In this document: one piece after another, positions 7,636 to 16,600 of the stretch
Numbering within the stretch: the first letter of the stretch is position 1
Layout: each line of letters starts with the position of its first letter
Origin: Ogataea parapolymorpha DL-1
Taxonomy: Eukaryota > Ascomycota > Pichiomycetes > Pichiales > Pichiaceae
NCBI RefSeq assembly: GCF_000187245.1
Contig: NC_027866.1
Coordinates: 124,001-188,000, forward strand
DNA length: 64,000 bases
Direction: 5' to 3'
Program-made: the position numbers and the translations under genes
The notes under the pieces: generated by a model
Told to the model about the DNA's origin: nothing
What the model saw: only the letters and a program-made list of their open reading frames with translations
The model's database searches: none

Positions 7636-9387
7636 ATGATGGACCGATTCATTGATCCTCTGTGCCAACTAGCTGCTAACCCTACGGCGCAGTCGCTTAC
7701 TCTAGGGTTCAGTGCGGCTATTCTAGGAATAATCACCACGATGGTCACTTCCAGCAAAGACCAGTACCGTGGAATTGATCTTTTACAGGAACTCATAGAC
7801 ATTGAGAACGCAAACAAGAATCAGACGCTTGCTAACTCGAAATACGAAGAGATGCTCGAGGTTTTCAGCGTGGTGCTCGCATTGGGGGCACTTTTTTTCG
7901 CCGTGCTATTTGTTCTGATTGGGGTGCTATTTTGGCGGCTTCGAGCACAAAAATGGCTGCTGAGCGAGTTTCAGACCGAAATGACAGACCTGAAGGCTAC
8001 TCTGAACCATTTCCTGGCCAAGGAGGATGAGCTCTTCTACAACATTTCTGTTCGGTTGCAACAGGAAAGCGATACCCTAAACGCGAACCTCAACACGGTG
8101 GTGAAGAACGGCATGTTGCAGATCGAGGAGATGGTGGCAAAGTTCCAGACGAAGATCAAGGCGTGTCGCCAGAACATCAAGAACGAGCTGCAGAGGTTTG
8201 ACACCATTAAGGAAGTTTCTGAGAAGACGGAGCAGAACCTCCACAAGTTCGAGTCCTCTCTATCAACCTACACGACCAAAATGCAGCAGCTTGAGCACCA
8301 ATCTGCAAATCTCAAGAAAACGGTTGATCAGTACGTTTCGCAGGTCGATATCAAGGCAGAACTGATGGATAAGGAGTACGAGCTCGCCAAAATCCAGATT
8401 TGCAAATGCAACCTGATGCTCACAAACTCGCAAATTTTACTGGAGAAGGTTCTAGGGAACATGGACGGAAGCGCCGAATTGAGCCTCAGCGACGTCCTAA
8501 AAGATCTGGACCACGACTTTTCGCTTGACTCGGACGCTTATTTTAAGGCGTATTGCGAGTCCACCGATCTGACACTCGTGGATATCAGCAAGAAGCTAGA
8601 GACGGTACAATCGACGCTGGGATTGCACGACGAAAGCATCAAAAAGACCCGCAGCGGCATTGAGGACGCCAAGCGGGACATGCGCGAAGAGCTGAGACAG
8701 TTTACAAGCAGAAACGAGCAGTGGATCTACAACTGGATTTCTGTTCTGTACGGCCTATTCACGTCAGATATCGCCCAGCTGCAGATCCAGCTGCTCGGCT
8801 TGGACGACCTAGACTCGTTGCGCAAGCTGGAGGAAACAGGAGCGTACCTGAAGGACGAGTGCGTGTTCATTGAGAACTTTATTTTTGAGTGCAAGAAACA
8901 GTGTTTCAGTCTGCTACGCGAGCTCAGTCTGCTGCTTTTCGAATTCTATCTGCTCAAAACGGAATATCTCAGCCAGGACCAAATCCTCCAGGAATGCGAC
9001 ACACGCATTGAGACCACTGTGGCAAGACTGTTTGAATTATTCCAAACCAGCTTGCAGAACTCGTCCATGAACCACAAAGACTCGCAAAACCTATCCACCA
9101 TAATTTGCAAGTTCCAGGACAAACTGGTGGCAGATCTAAAGCTCACTTGTTCCAACTTCAACGTCATTTTCAAACAGAACATCGAGGACTTCTTCATCAT
9201 CTTCAAAACGCTTAAGGAGATGGACGAGCGTCTGCCGAGCGACGAGGACTCGTCCGTAATAATAAACAACCGCCATTCGTTTTCTGACGACGACGCAAAC
9301 ACCAGCAGCAGCTCTGACTCCTGGGGCTTGGACGACCCTTCCGCTTACAAGCCGCTGCGCTTGGTCGAGAAGAGGACAGTTTCGTGA
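7636..9387 (+). CDS. Unrecognised two-TM coiled-coil membrane protein
   Basis: A 583-residue protein I do not recognise. Seen: two hydrophobic segments at about 21-37 and 77-100, separated by a ~40-residue loop that contains an N-Q-T sequon at 62-64. A long, mostly helical and probably coiled-coil region runs from about 105 to 540. The tail is acidic and Ser-rich (SDDDANTSSSSDSWG) and ends in basic residues. The sequon suggests the loop is lumenal, with both termini cytosolic, so the large coiled coil would be cytosolic or nucleoplasmic. A tether, organelle-shaping or spindle-pole/nuclear-envelope role is possible but is speculation. The start is the first of two adjacent ATGs (7636 and 7639). 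Confidence 0.8.
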   Translation: MMDRFIDPLCQLAANPTAQSLTLGFSAAILGIITTMVTSSKDQYRGIDLLQELIDIENANKNQTLANSKYEEMLEVFSVVLALGALFFAVLFVLIGVLFWRLRAQKWLLSEFQTEMTDLKATLNHFLAKEDELFYNISVRLQQESDTLNANLNTVVKNGMLQIEEMVAKFQTKIKACRQNIKNELQRFDTIKEVSEKTEQNLHKFESSLSTYTTKMQQLEHQSANLKKTVDQYVSQVDIKAELMDKEYELAKIQICKCNLMLTNSQILLEKVLGNMDGSAELSLSDVLKDLDHDFSLDSDAYFKAYCESTDLTLVDISKKLETVQSTLGLHDESIKKTRSGIEDAKRDMREELRQFTSRNEQWIYNWISVLYGLFTSDIAQLQIQLLGLDDLDSLRKLEETGAYLKDECVFIENFIFECKKQCFSLLRELSLLLFEFYLLKTEYLSQDQILQECDTRIETTVARLFELFQTSLQNSSMNHKDSQNLSTIICKFQDKLVADLKLTCSNFNVIFKQNIEDFFIIFKTLKEMDERLPSDEDSSVIINNRHSFSDDDANTSSSSDSWGLDDPSAYKPLRLVEKRTVS

Positions 9388-9459
9388 TGCCGTCGCGTCG
9401 ATCGCCGCTGCTAAATAATTTTTTTATTTAATGACATTTATTTTCGTCTCTATTGGATA

Positions 9460-10245
9460 ATGGCTCGAATAATACTGCTGAAAAACAAAACAGTCCCTAC
9501 GGATCCATACGATGAGCTGTTCAGCCAAAACCAGTACGAGCCAGTGTTTCTGCCGCTGCTGAGACACTCGTCCATAAACGAAAAAGAAGTGAAGGAATTT
9601 CTCAAATCTGATCTGTATCTGAACGAGTACCAGGCACTGATTGTGACGTCCCAGCGGTGCATCGAGACGCTTGCCAAGCTTTTACAGGAGCTGAGGCACG
9701 AGAAATTTGAACGGCTTGACCAAATACTCAACAAGCCTTCGTACACCGTGGGCCCCACGACGTCTCAGTATTTAGAGAATCTGGGATTCACAGATATTCG
9801 TGGCGGCAAGGACGCTGGGAACGGTTCCATTCTGTCGGACATCATCATCGGTGACCCGTTGTTCCGTTCAAGTGCCAAAAAGGTGCTATTTCTCACGGGA
9901 GAAATACGCAAAGATATTATTCCGCGAAAACTCAAGTCCATCGACTTTAACGTCCTGGAGCTCGTTTCCTACCGCACAGAACCCCTCGAAGATATACAAA
10001 GCAGGTACGAGCAGCTGTCGCAGACGGCTCCAGACAAGTCGTGGCTGATCTTCTTCTCCCCTCAGGGAACGGCCGACATTGTGAATATCCTCAAGGAGAA
10101 GAAGCACAATTTCCAAATTGCGTCGATCGGCCCGACGACAGAGGAGTATCTTCTAGACAATGGTATTAAGCCGGCAGTGGTGTCGTCTAAGCCAGATGCC
10201 AAATCGTTACTGTCCTCGATTATGAACTATGAGCATGCTATTTAG
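9460..10245 (+). CDS. HEM4: Uroporphyrinogen-III synthase Hem4
   Basis: A 261-residue protein, close to the 275 residues of S. cerevisiae Hem4, which closes and inverts hydroxymethylbilane to uroporphyrinogen III in haem synthesis. Seen: an N-terminal strand MARIILLKNK; the first domain ending in ALIVTSQRCIETL; the central TVGPTTSQYLENLGF; KVLFLTGEIRKDIIP; and the second domain with IFFSPQGTADIV and ASIGPTTEEYL. These fit the two-lobed fold. The stop codon (TAG 10243-10245) overlaps the stop of the convergent TRS130. Confidence 0.92.
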   Translation: MARIILLKNKTVPTDPYDELFSQNQYEPVFLPLLRHSSINEKEVKEFLKSDLYLNEYQALIVTSQRCIETLAKLLQELRHEKFERLDQILNKPSYTVGPTTSQYLENLGFTDIRGGKDAGNGSILSDIIIGDPLFRSSAKKVLFLTGEIRKDIIPRKLKSIDFNVLELVSYRTEPLEDIQSRYEQLSQTAPDKSWLIFFSPQGTADIVNILKEKKHNFQIASIGPTTEEYLLDNGIKPAVVSSKPDAKSLLSSIMNYEHAI

Positions 10246-13200
10246 AATGAATACGTCACCTTATTGAGTTCAGAGACTACCAATAGGTTCTCGGAGCTAT
10301 TTTTGTAGTCGAGCTCCATCTGGATCTGGAAGTCAGACTTGTTTCTGATTTCGACCCGCGGCAGTTCCAGTTTACCCACACGCAGCGGCGTGAGAACAAG
10401 ATCAAACTCGTAGGCGGCACTTTTGTCGTTCTGGAGGTCCAGTTCGAGGTCAAAGTTTTTCAGTCCTGCGATAAGCCAGTTGTTCTCGTTTTCCACAAGA
10501 TCCAGCTTGAGGTTGATGTTCTTTGGGATTTCCGGCTCGTTCTGGAACCGCACTTTTTTGTTCTCCTTTTCTTCCAACTTGAACAGGATAACGTGGAGCG
10601 ACAAGCGTGTGTGAATCGGTTCGCACACTAGATACTGCAGCTGCTTGGCAAACCGGAACTCGACAATGTTAATTGTGTTGATCACAGGGAGCGTAACCAC
10701 TATGTTCAACTGTTTCCAAGCCGCGGAAATGAACTCTTGTTGCAGATCGGGAGAAATATCGTAGCTGCGGCCAAAGAAGCCCCGCAGCCTGTCGGCAAGA
10801 CTCTGGGCGTCGGCAGGATGCAATTGCGAGAGGACTTTCTGGTGGTGTCTGGTCTCAAACGGGTCAGTTTTGATGCAATTCGTCAAAGAGTAATGGTTGA
10901 GCTTTGGTTTCTGTGCTCTGAAAAATGTGCGCAAAATATTCGAGTATTTGATTAGTTCCGGCTCCTCGCTCAAAATCTGTTTTTCCAACATTTTCTCAAG
11001 TCCAACAACTATCTCGTCCTCAATGTCATTGTAGTCAATCTGCAGGTTCAGACTCTCATCGCTAAGACTCTCGATCTTGTAGAAAAAGGTCGTTCCCTGG
11101 TCGTTGAATGCAATGATGTTGCGCGGCTGCTTCCACGTGACCACCTTCGAGTTCTGCGACGTGAGATCCACCTTCTGAACCCTGACAGGGCGGTTGTGGA
11201 TCGGCGAGTTGATGGAATAATTAGAGAAAAGCTGCGCCGATTTGAAGATGTCCTGCACAGAGACGGCGATCTGGAGCTGGGTGTCCAGGTATTTGGTCAC
11301 GTACACAGAATGGTCGCCAAAGACCAGCCCAAAGGACAAGGGGACGATCGTATTTGACACCTCTGGCGGGAAAAAGTACGGAATTCGCACCGTCACTGTC
11401 GAGCCGGGAGAAAACGAGCAGTTGCACTTAAACACCAGCTGATCCACGTCATTTTCCACCTCCGTTTCAACAATCTTTCCGTTGCTCTCAACCACATACT
11501 CTGCCTTGGGTACCATTCGGTCGATATCTGTCTTGTGGAACACAAACTCGCAACGCGGGAGCTGCTCAGAGCCAACTCTGGCGACGAGCATAATTTCGTC
11601 CCTATTGAGGTCTCTAACTCGTGGAACAACGGCATCTATGACGGTGTTTTGAAGAACTTGACCGTTTTTGTAGAACTGCTCAATGGGGTATGCAAAAATA
11701 CGCGAGTCGAGTGTTTTGCGTATTTCCAGCTTGCCAGACCGTACCACGATGCTGCGAGCTTCCAAATCGCCACACACCAGGTCCTTTGACTCCAACTTAT
11801 AATTGTTGTGCTTCTCCAGACAGCAGCTGCCAAGCCGGAACTGCGTGTTTTCGAAATTCACCACAATCTCGTCCACGGGCAGCACGATTTTGCTGGTGAT
11901 CCGCACTCCCAGCTCGTACGTATCGACGCCGGCCGGGTCAATGCAGGGAGCAAGGTCGCACTCAAACAGGTCGGTGGACTCAAAAACCACCGGGTCGGTC
12001 AGGTTGTCGAGGATCTTGGACAGCTTGTCGGATTCAAACGGCTCGTCTTTGGCGACAAGCTCCAAATACGAAGTCAACAGCACGGGGAGCACATCCTCGT
12101 ACGTTGCACTCAACTGCTCAAGATTGGCGATGAATATCTTCAGGATGCCCAGTGTAATGTACTTCCATTCGGAGTTTTTGAAGTAGGTGAACGAGTCGTT
12201 CAAAATTTCCAGAGACGTTTCCAGCTTCTTCATGTTGTGGAAGTATATTAGTGCCAGCTCGGTCGATAACGTGTCGACGGTGCGCGGCCGCGACTGTGCT
12301 TTAGAATATTCTTCGATCACTTTTTTCGTCTCGTCTATGGCGTACTCCTGGAACTTGCTTTCTGACTCTAGGATGCTCTTTACGGCGTCGTCTAACGGCT
12401 CGTATTTCTCAGAATGCATCGGAATGTCCACCAAAGAACCAGCAAGCACGTAACCCTTGCAATGCGCGAGTTTTATCAGCTCGTTGCGTCTCAAAATGCG
12501 GATGTCACCCAGTTTCTCGTACAGCTCGGCCAGGTCTCGCTCGGCACCGCCCAGTAGCTTCTGGAGCTGTGCGTTGTTAAGAAAGTCGGTGATTAAAACC
12601 ACCGCTATCTCGTTCTTCTTGTAGCTCTCGTCGAGCGACTCAATAAAACGCGAGAGCACCTGCATCCATTCCATCTGGGTACGAATCATGAGAGCCTCGC
12701 TTGTCGCGGTTTTGCGCAAAATGGTCACCGACTGCTTGTAGAAAAATGCCTTGAGCTTAAACCTGGACTTGTAATCAATGTCTGGCGCGCTGTCGGCAAG
12801 TGGCAGGTCCTTAAATGAACAGCTTTCAATCCCCTCGTCGAGGTCTAGTTTATCAACTTTTGCAAACATATCCTTGTAACAATACAGCGCGTCCTCCAAC
12901 TGTCCAATGCTCATAAATAGATGGGCAAGTTCGTTCATGCTGTCTAGCGTGTCGCGCGAACGATAGTACGCGAGTCGATGGCCAATTGACTCGACAAGCC
13001 CTATTTTCACCGAATTGGCCAGGCCGGCCCAGGCTTCCCTCTTCTCGACCGCAGACGGGTAACTTGACTTGATTTTGAAAATGTTGTCGAAAGTGAGCAT
13101 TTCGTCGACAAAGTCCGTTTTCAGCTTGTTCAGCAGGTTAGTTTTGAGCAGTTTTTCTGCCCTCGAAACGTGCGAGGTGTTCTCGTATAAAATTATGAAG

Positions 13201-13508
13201 TAGACAGACGTCGGCTTGGCCGACTTGACGTTGTTGAGCCATTGTTTGACCACAGGCCGCACTCGCGCGCGGTACTCGTCTATGCTGGTGCTGCTGATGA
13301 AAATGAAATTGAGATATTTATTGTCTGTGGACTGGACGTAGTTGAGTTTTATATTACTGAGGGTGCGCACCGAGCTGGCGGGACCTGGCTTCCAATGGAG
13401 CTTATCAATCCGTGTGATGGTCTCAAGGTCTTTCTTGAGGTGCGCGTAAAGCGAGAACGGGTCGTAGTACCCTATTTCGAGCGGAATCGGCGCATCTAAT
13501 TGGTCCAT
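10242..13508 (-). CDS. TRS130: TRAPPII complex subunit Trs130 (TRAPPC10)
   Basis: A 1,088-residue protein, near the 1,102 residues of S. cerevisiae Trs130. Trs130 is a TRAPPII-specific subunit at the late Golgi that supports nucleotide exchange on Ypt31/32. Seen: the family N-terminus with YYDPFSLY and LHWKPGPASSVRTL, a helical TRAPPC10-like middle with repeats around residues 150-470, and a beta-rich C-terminal half with segments such as VRVQKVDLTSQNSKVV and LTPLRVGKLELPRVEI, typical of the TRAPPC10 C-terminal Ig-like region. No membrane segments. The start ATG is the complement of 13506-13508. Confidence 0.87.
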   Translation of the reverse strand: MDQLDAPIPLEIGYYDPFSLYAHLKKDLETITRIDKLHWKPGPASSVRTLSNIKLNYVQSTDNKYLNFIFISSTSIDEYRARVRPVVKQWLNNVKSAKPTSVYFIILYENTSHVSRAEKLLKTNLLNKLKTDFVDEMLTFDNIFKIKSSYPSAVEKREAWAGLANSVKIGLVESIGHRLAYYRSRDTLDSMNELAHLFMSIGQLEDALYCYKDMFAKVDKLDLDEGIESCSFKDLPLADSAPDIDYKSRFKLKAFFYKQSVTILRKTATSEALMIRTQMEWMQVLSRFIESLDESYKKNEIAVVLITDFLNNAQLQKLLGGAERDLAELYEKLGDIRILRRNELIKLAHCKGYVLAGSLVDIPMHSEKYEPLDDAVKSILESESKFQEYAIDETKKVIEEYSKAQSRPRTVDTLSTELALIYFHNMKKLETSLEILNDSFTYFKNSEWKYITLGILKIFIANLEQLSATYEDVLPVLLTSYLELVAKDEPFESDKLSKILDNLTDPVVFESTDLFECDLAPCIDPAGVDTYELGVRITSKIVLPVDEIVVNFENTQFRLGSCCLEKHNNYKLESKDLVCGDLEARSIVVRSGKLEIRKTLDSRIFAYPIEQFYKNGQVLQNTVIDAVVPRVRDLNRDEIMLVARVGSEQLPRCEFVFHKTDIDRMVPKAEYVVESNGKIVETEVENDVDQLVFKCNCSFSPGSTVTVRIPYFFPPEVSNTIVPLSFGLVFGDHSVYVTKYLDTQLQIAVSVQDIFKSAQLFSNYSINSPIHNRPVRVQKVDLTSQNSKVVTWKQPRNIIAFNDQGTTFFYKIESLSDESLNLQIDYNDIEDEIVVGLEKMLEKQILSEEPELIKYSNILRTFFRAQKPKLNHYSLTNCIKTDPFETRHHQKVLSQLHPADAQSLADRLRGFFGRSYDISPDLQQEFISAAWKQLNIVVTLPVINTINIVEFRFAKQLQYLVCEPIHTRLSLHVILFKLEEKENKKVRFQNEPEIPKNINLKLDLVENENNWLIAGLKNFDLELDLQNDKSAAYEFDLVLTPLRVGKLELPRVEIRNKSDFQIQMELDYKNSSENLLVVSELNKVTYSF

Positions 13509-13602
13509 ATCATCAAGATCAAAAGAGTAGATATTTCAAAATAAAAAATAAAGACGATCGACCCGCGTTCGAAATTATTTTCTTTATTTTATTTACTACC
13601 AA

Positions 13603-16600
13603 ATGCCATCGCAAGATAAACCCAAACGGGTCGCTGCAAATCCGGAATTGAACCCGTTTTTGAGCAGGGCATTAGCGAGAATATACGGCGACAATCCATC
13701 TGTGGAGGTGAGATTGCCCGAGCCGTCTGTTGCCGAGGATATCGAGTACTGGAAAACGCTGGCCGAGCGGGCCAACATCCCTATAAAAGACCCTGTGCCG
13801 GAGCAGGAGGCCCCAGAGGTACACAGAGAGAAAGAACAAAATAGCGGAAAGTCATTGAGGAGCATATTTCGCAAAGAGAGCGCCGCAACAGAGGTGCCGT
13901 TGAAGCGCATTCCGAGAACACGCAAGGACGATTTCAGCTGGTACCGCGAGTCGAAAAAGCGTTATGCGAGGTATTTGGCGGCTTCGGCGCGCGAGGAGCG
14001 CGAATTGTACGAGCAGATTCACAAGGAGTACCTAGCCGAGCGCGAGAGTCTGAAAAGGCTTGAGGAGGACGAAAGTCGGGTGGCCAAGCTTGCGCAATTG
14101 CTTCGGGAAGTTAGTGAAAGCAAGGAGGTGAAGGAGCCTGAGGAAGAACCGAAGGTGGAGAAGAATAAGGAGGAGCAAGAGGAGGAGCAAGAGGAAGAGG
14201 AAGAAGAAAAAGAGGAAGAGAATGACGAAGGAGAAGCAGAATCTGACATACAGCTAAATGAGAGCGCACATTCTGACAATTCCATTGAGGTGATTGAACT
14301 TGGCTCTGAAAGCGAGCAGTCGGAGCAAGAAGAGCCGCAGGACTATGAAGACCAGCCAATGACGGACCGGTTTGCAGGCAAGCGACTTCCTCCAATAAGC
14401 AACTATGTGGTGAGCCATTATGGCGAGAGTGAAGGGGAGAGCGGCGAGAATGAGGTTTACAGCGAAGGTAACGAGGAGGAGAGCGAAATTGGGGAGAGTC
14501 AGGCAGAGGAGAGTGTTGAGGAAAGCGAGGAGCTGAGTGAAGAGGAACAGGAAAGTGAACAGGAAAGTGAACAAGAGAGTGAACAAGAAAGCGTGCAAGA
14601 GTCTGTTGAAGATGAAATTGGTTCCCAAGTCTCCCAGAGCCCGTCTGGCAAGCCGCAGATGCAGCAACCTTTGGAGCTACAGGAAATCGACCAGATTATG
14701 TCTGAGGCAGATAGCATATTGAACCAGCCCGTTGCGAACGAGTCTATTTATTATTCCTACCACGAAAATGAGCAGCCAACCGAAGTTCCAGACTGGACTC
14801 AGATCGCGCTTCTAGCTCAACAGGAGACAAGTGTCTACGAAGACGATGTCGTTGACGAAACCACTCGCATAGAGGTGAAGGCTGAGGAGACAGCAGAAGC
14901 GGAGGAAATAGAACAACCGGAAGAGCCAGGAGAGACGGAAGCAGCTGAGGAGGAAGTTCATGAAGCGGGCGAATCTGAGCAAGCTAACGCTGAGGAATCG
15001 GAGATTGCAGAAGCGTTTGAAACTGCTATTATGGACACAACCGAATCTGAGCCGCCTGCTCCAACCAAGAAACACAAAATTCCTCCGCCAGTGGAGTTGC
15101 CGAAACGAGTGTCAAGTCCAAAGTCTCCAAAACTGAACCCTGGTCTATTGGACCTTTTGTCGGGCGCGTTCGACGTGCACAACAAGGCCAGCGAGGAGAG
15201 CGAGCCAATAGTGTCTGAGAGTGCCGAGAAGTCTGTGCATTTTGTGGAGCCAGACTCCGAGATTGACGCGGAGAAAGAGGCCGAGTCCAATGCGATGGAT
15301 GCAGAGAGCACGAACATTGAAATTGATGAGACAGCGATGGAGACAAACATGGAGACGGCTACGGAGGGCGAGACCACCGTGCTTGTGACTGCGCCGGAGG
15401 CTGAGACCGAGGCATCGCAGGAATACGACGCCGAATCGACGTATCTAAACACGGCATACGACACGGCGATGGACTCTGCGGTCGAACACCTCGAGTCTGG
15501 CGACGAGCCTGCGATTGAGGTGGTGGCCGAATCATCGGTGATCGAGAACGACGCCGGCGACGCGTCGATCGACGACTCTATTGACCAGGCGGCGTATGCG
15601 ACGGCTTTGCTGAACACGACGCAGGCAGACGACGACACAGAGTCGGTACTTGCGAATCAAACAGTGTACTACGACGATGAGAATGCAGACTCCGAGGAAC
15701 TGATGGAGCCAGAGCCTGCAGAGTCATTGGCCTCTGACCAGGTTGAGCAGGGTATTATGGAGGACTACGACGAGGAGGTGGCAGGCAAACGGAAGCACGA
15801 AGAGGCAGAGACAGAGCAGGAGCCGAAGCGCGCCAAAGTGCAGACGGGATTGCTTGGAACGCTGGAGCAGTTTGCGTCGGAGGCGATGATGGATATCTCG
15901 ACGCCGGAAGTTGATGTCACGGAGACGGAGGAGAAGAATGAGGCCCCAGAGGAGGCCGAAGCCACGGCTGTTATTAGTGTTCATCCAGAGGGGGAGGAGC
16001 AGGAGGAGGAGGAGAAGGACGAGTTGAATGAAAAAAAGGAAGAAAAGGAGAAAGAACCAGAGGAGAAACAGTTAGAAGAGGAGAAGGAAGAAGAAAAGAC
16101 GCAGTTAGAGGAAGAGGCGGAGGACGATCAGAAGCACGAGGAAATGGAAATGCAGTTTGCAAATGAAAAGTCCCAGTTGGATGTTTCAGACCTCGAACCT
16201 CAACCGGTTGCAGATGCTGAGCCAGCCGGATTTTTCAGCTCTCTGAGAGATTTTGTCTCTGGCGCGATGATGGAGATGGAGAGTGATGTCGACCGGAGGG
16301 ATGTATCTGAGGTTAGCGAAAAACAGCAGTTTGAGGACAAGCAACAGGTGGAACCAATTGAAGATCGGTTTGAGCCCGAGGAAGTTGCAGACAAGAGCTA
16401 CCGTGAAAAAGAGGCAGGAGAGGATTTGGAAGCACGAGAGCAGCTGGATGAGGTTCCTGAGGAAGAAAAAACAGAAGAGCCGCAACTGCCAGCAGAAATA
16501 CAAACAGAGCACGCTGTCGAGACGACAGAGCATAAAGATGAGGAAGAGCGTGAGGAAGAGCCGGCAGAGCCAGAGGAACAGACGGAAATTATTCACGTCC

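Noticed and set aside
7624..7693. Possible intron (GTAAAC, GCTAAC, CGCAG) before the 583-residue gene
   Set aside because: Splicing to an upstream ATG at 7583 leads to a stop after 17 codons, and the region holds a TATA box. The GCTAAC codes for the conserved-looking N-terminus.
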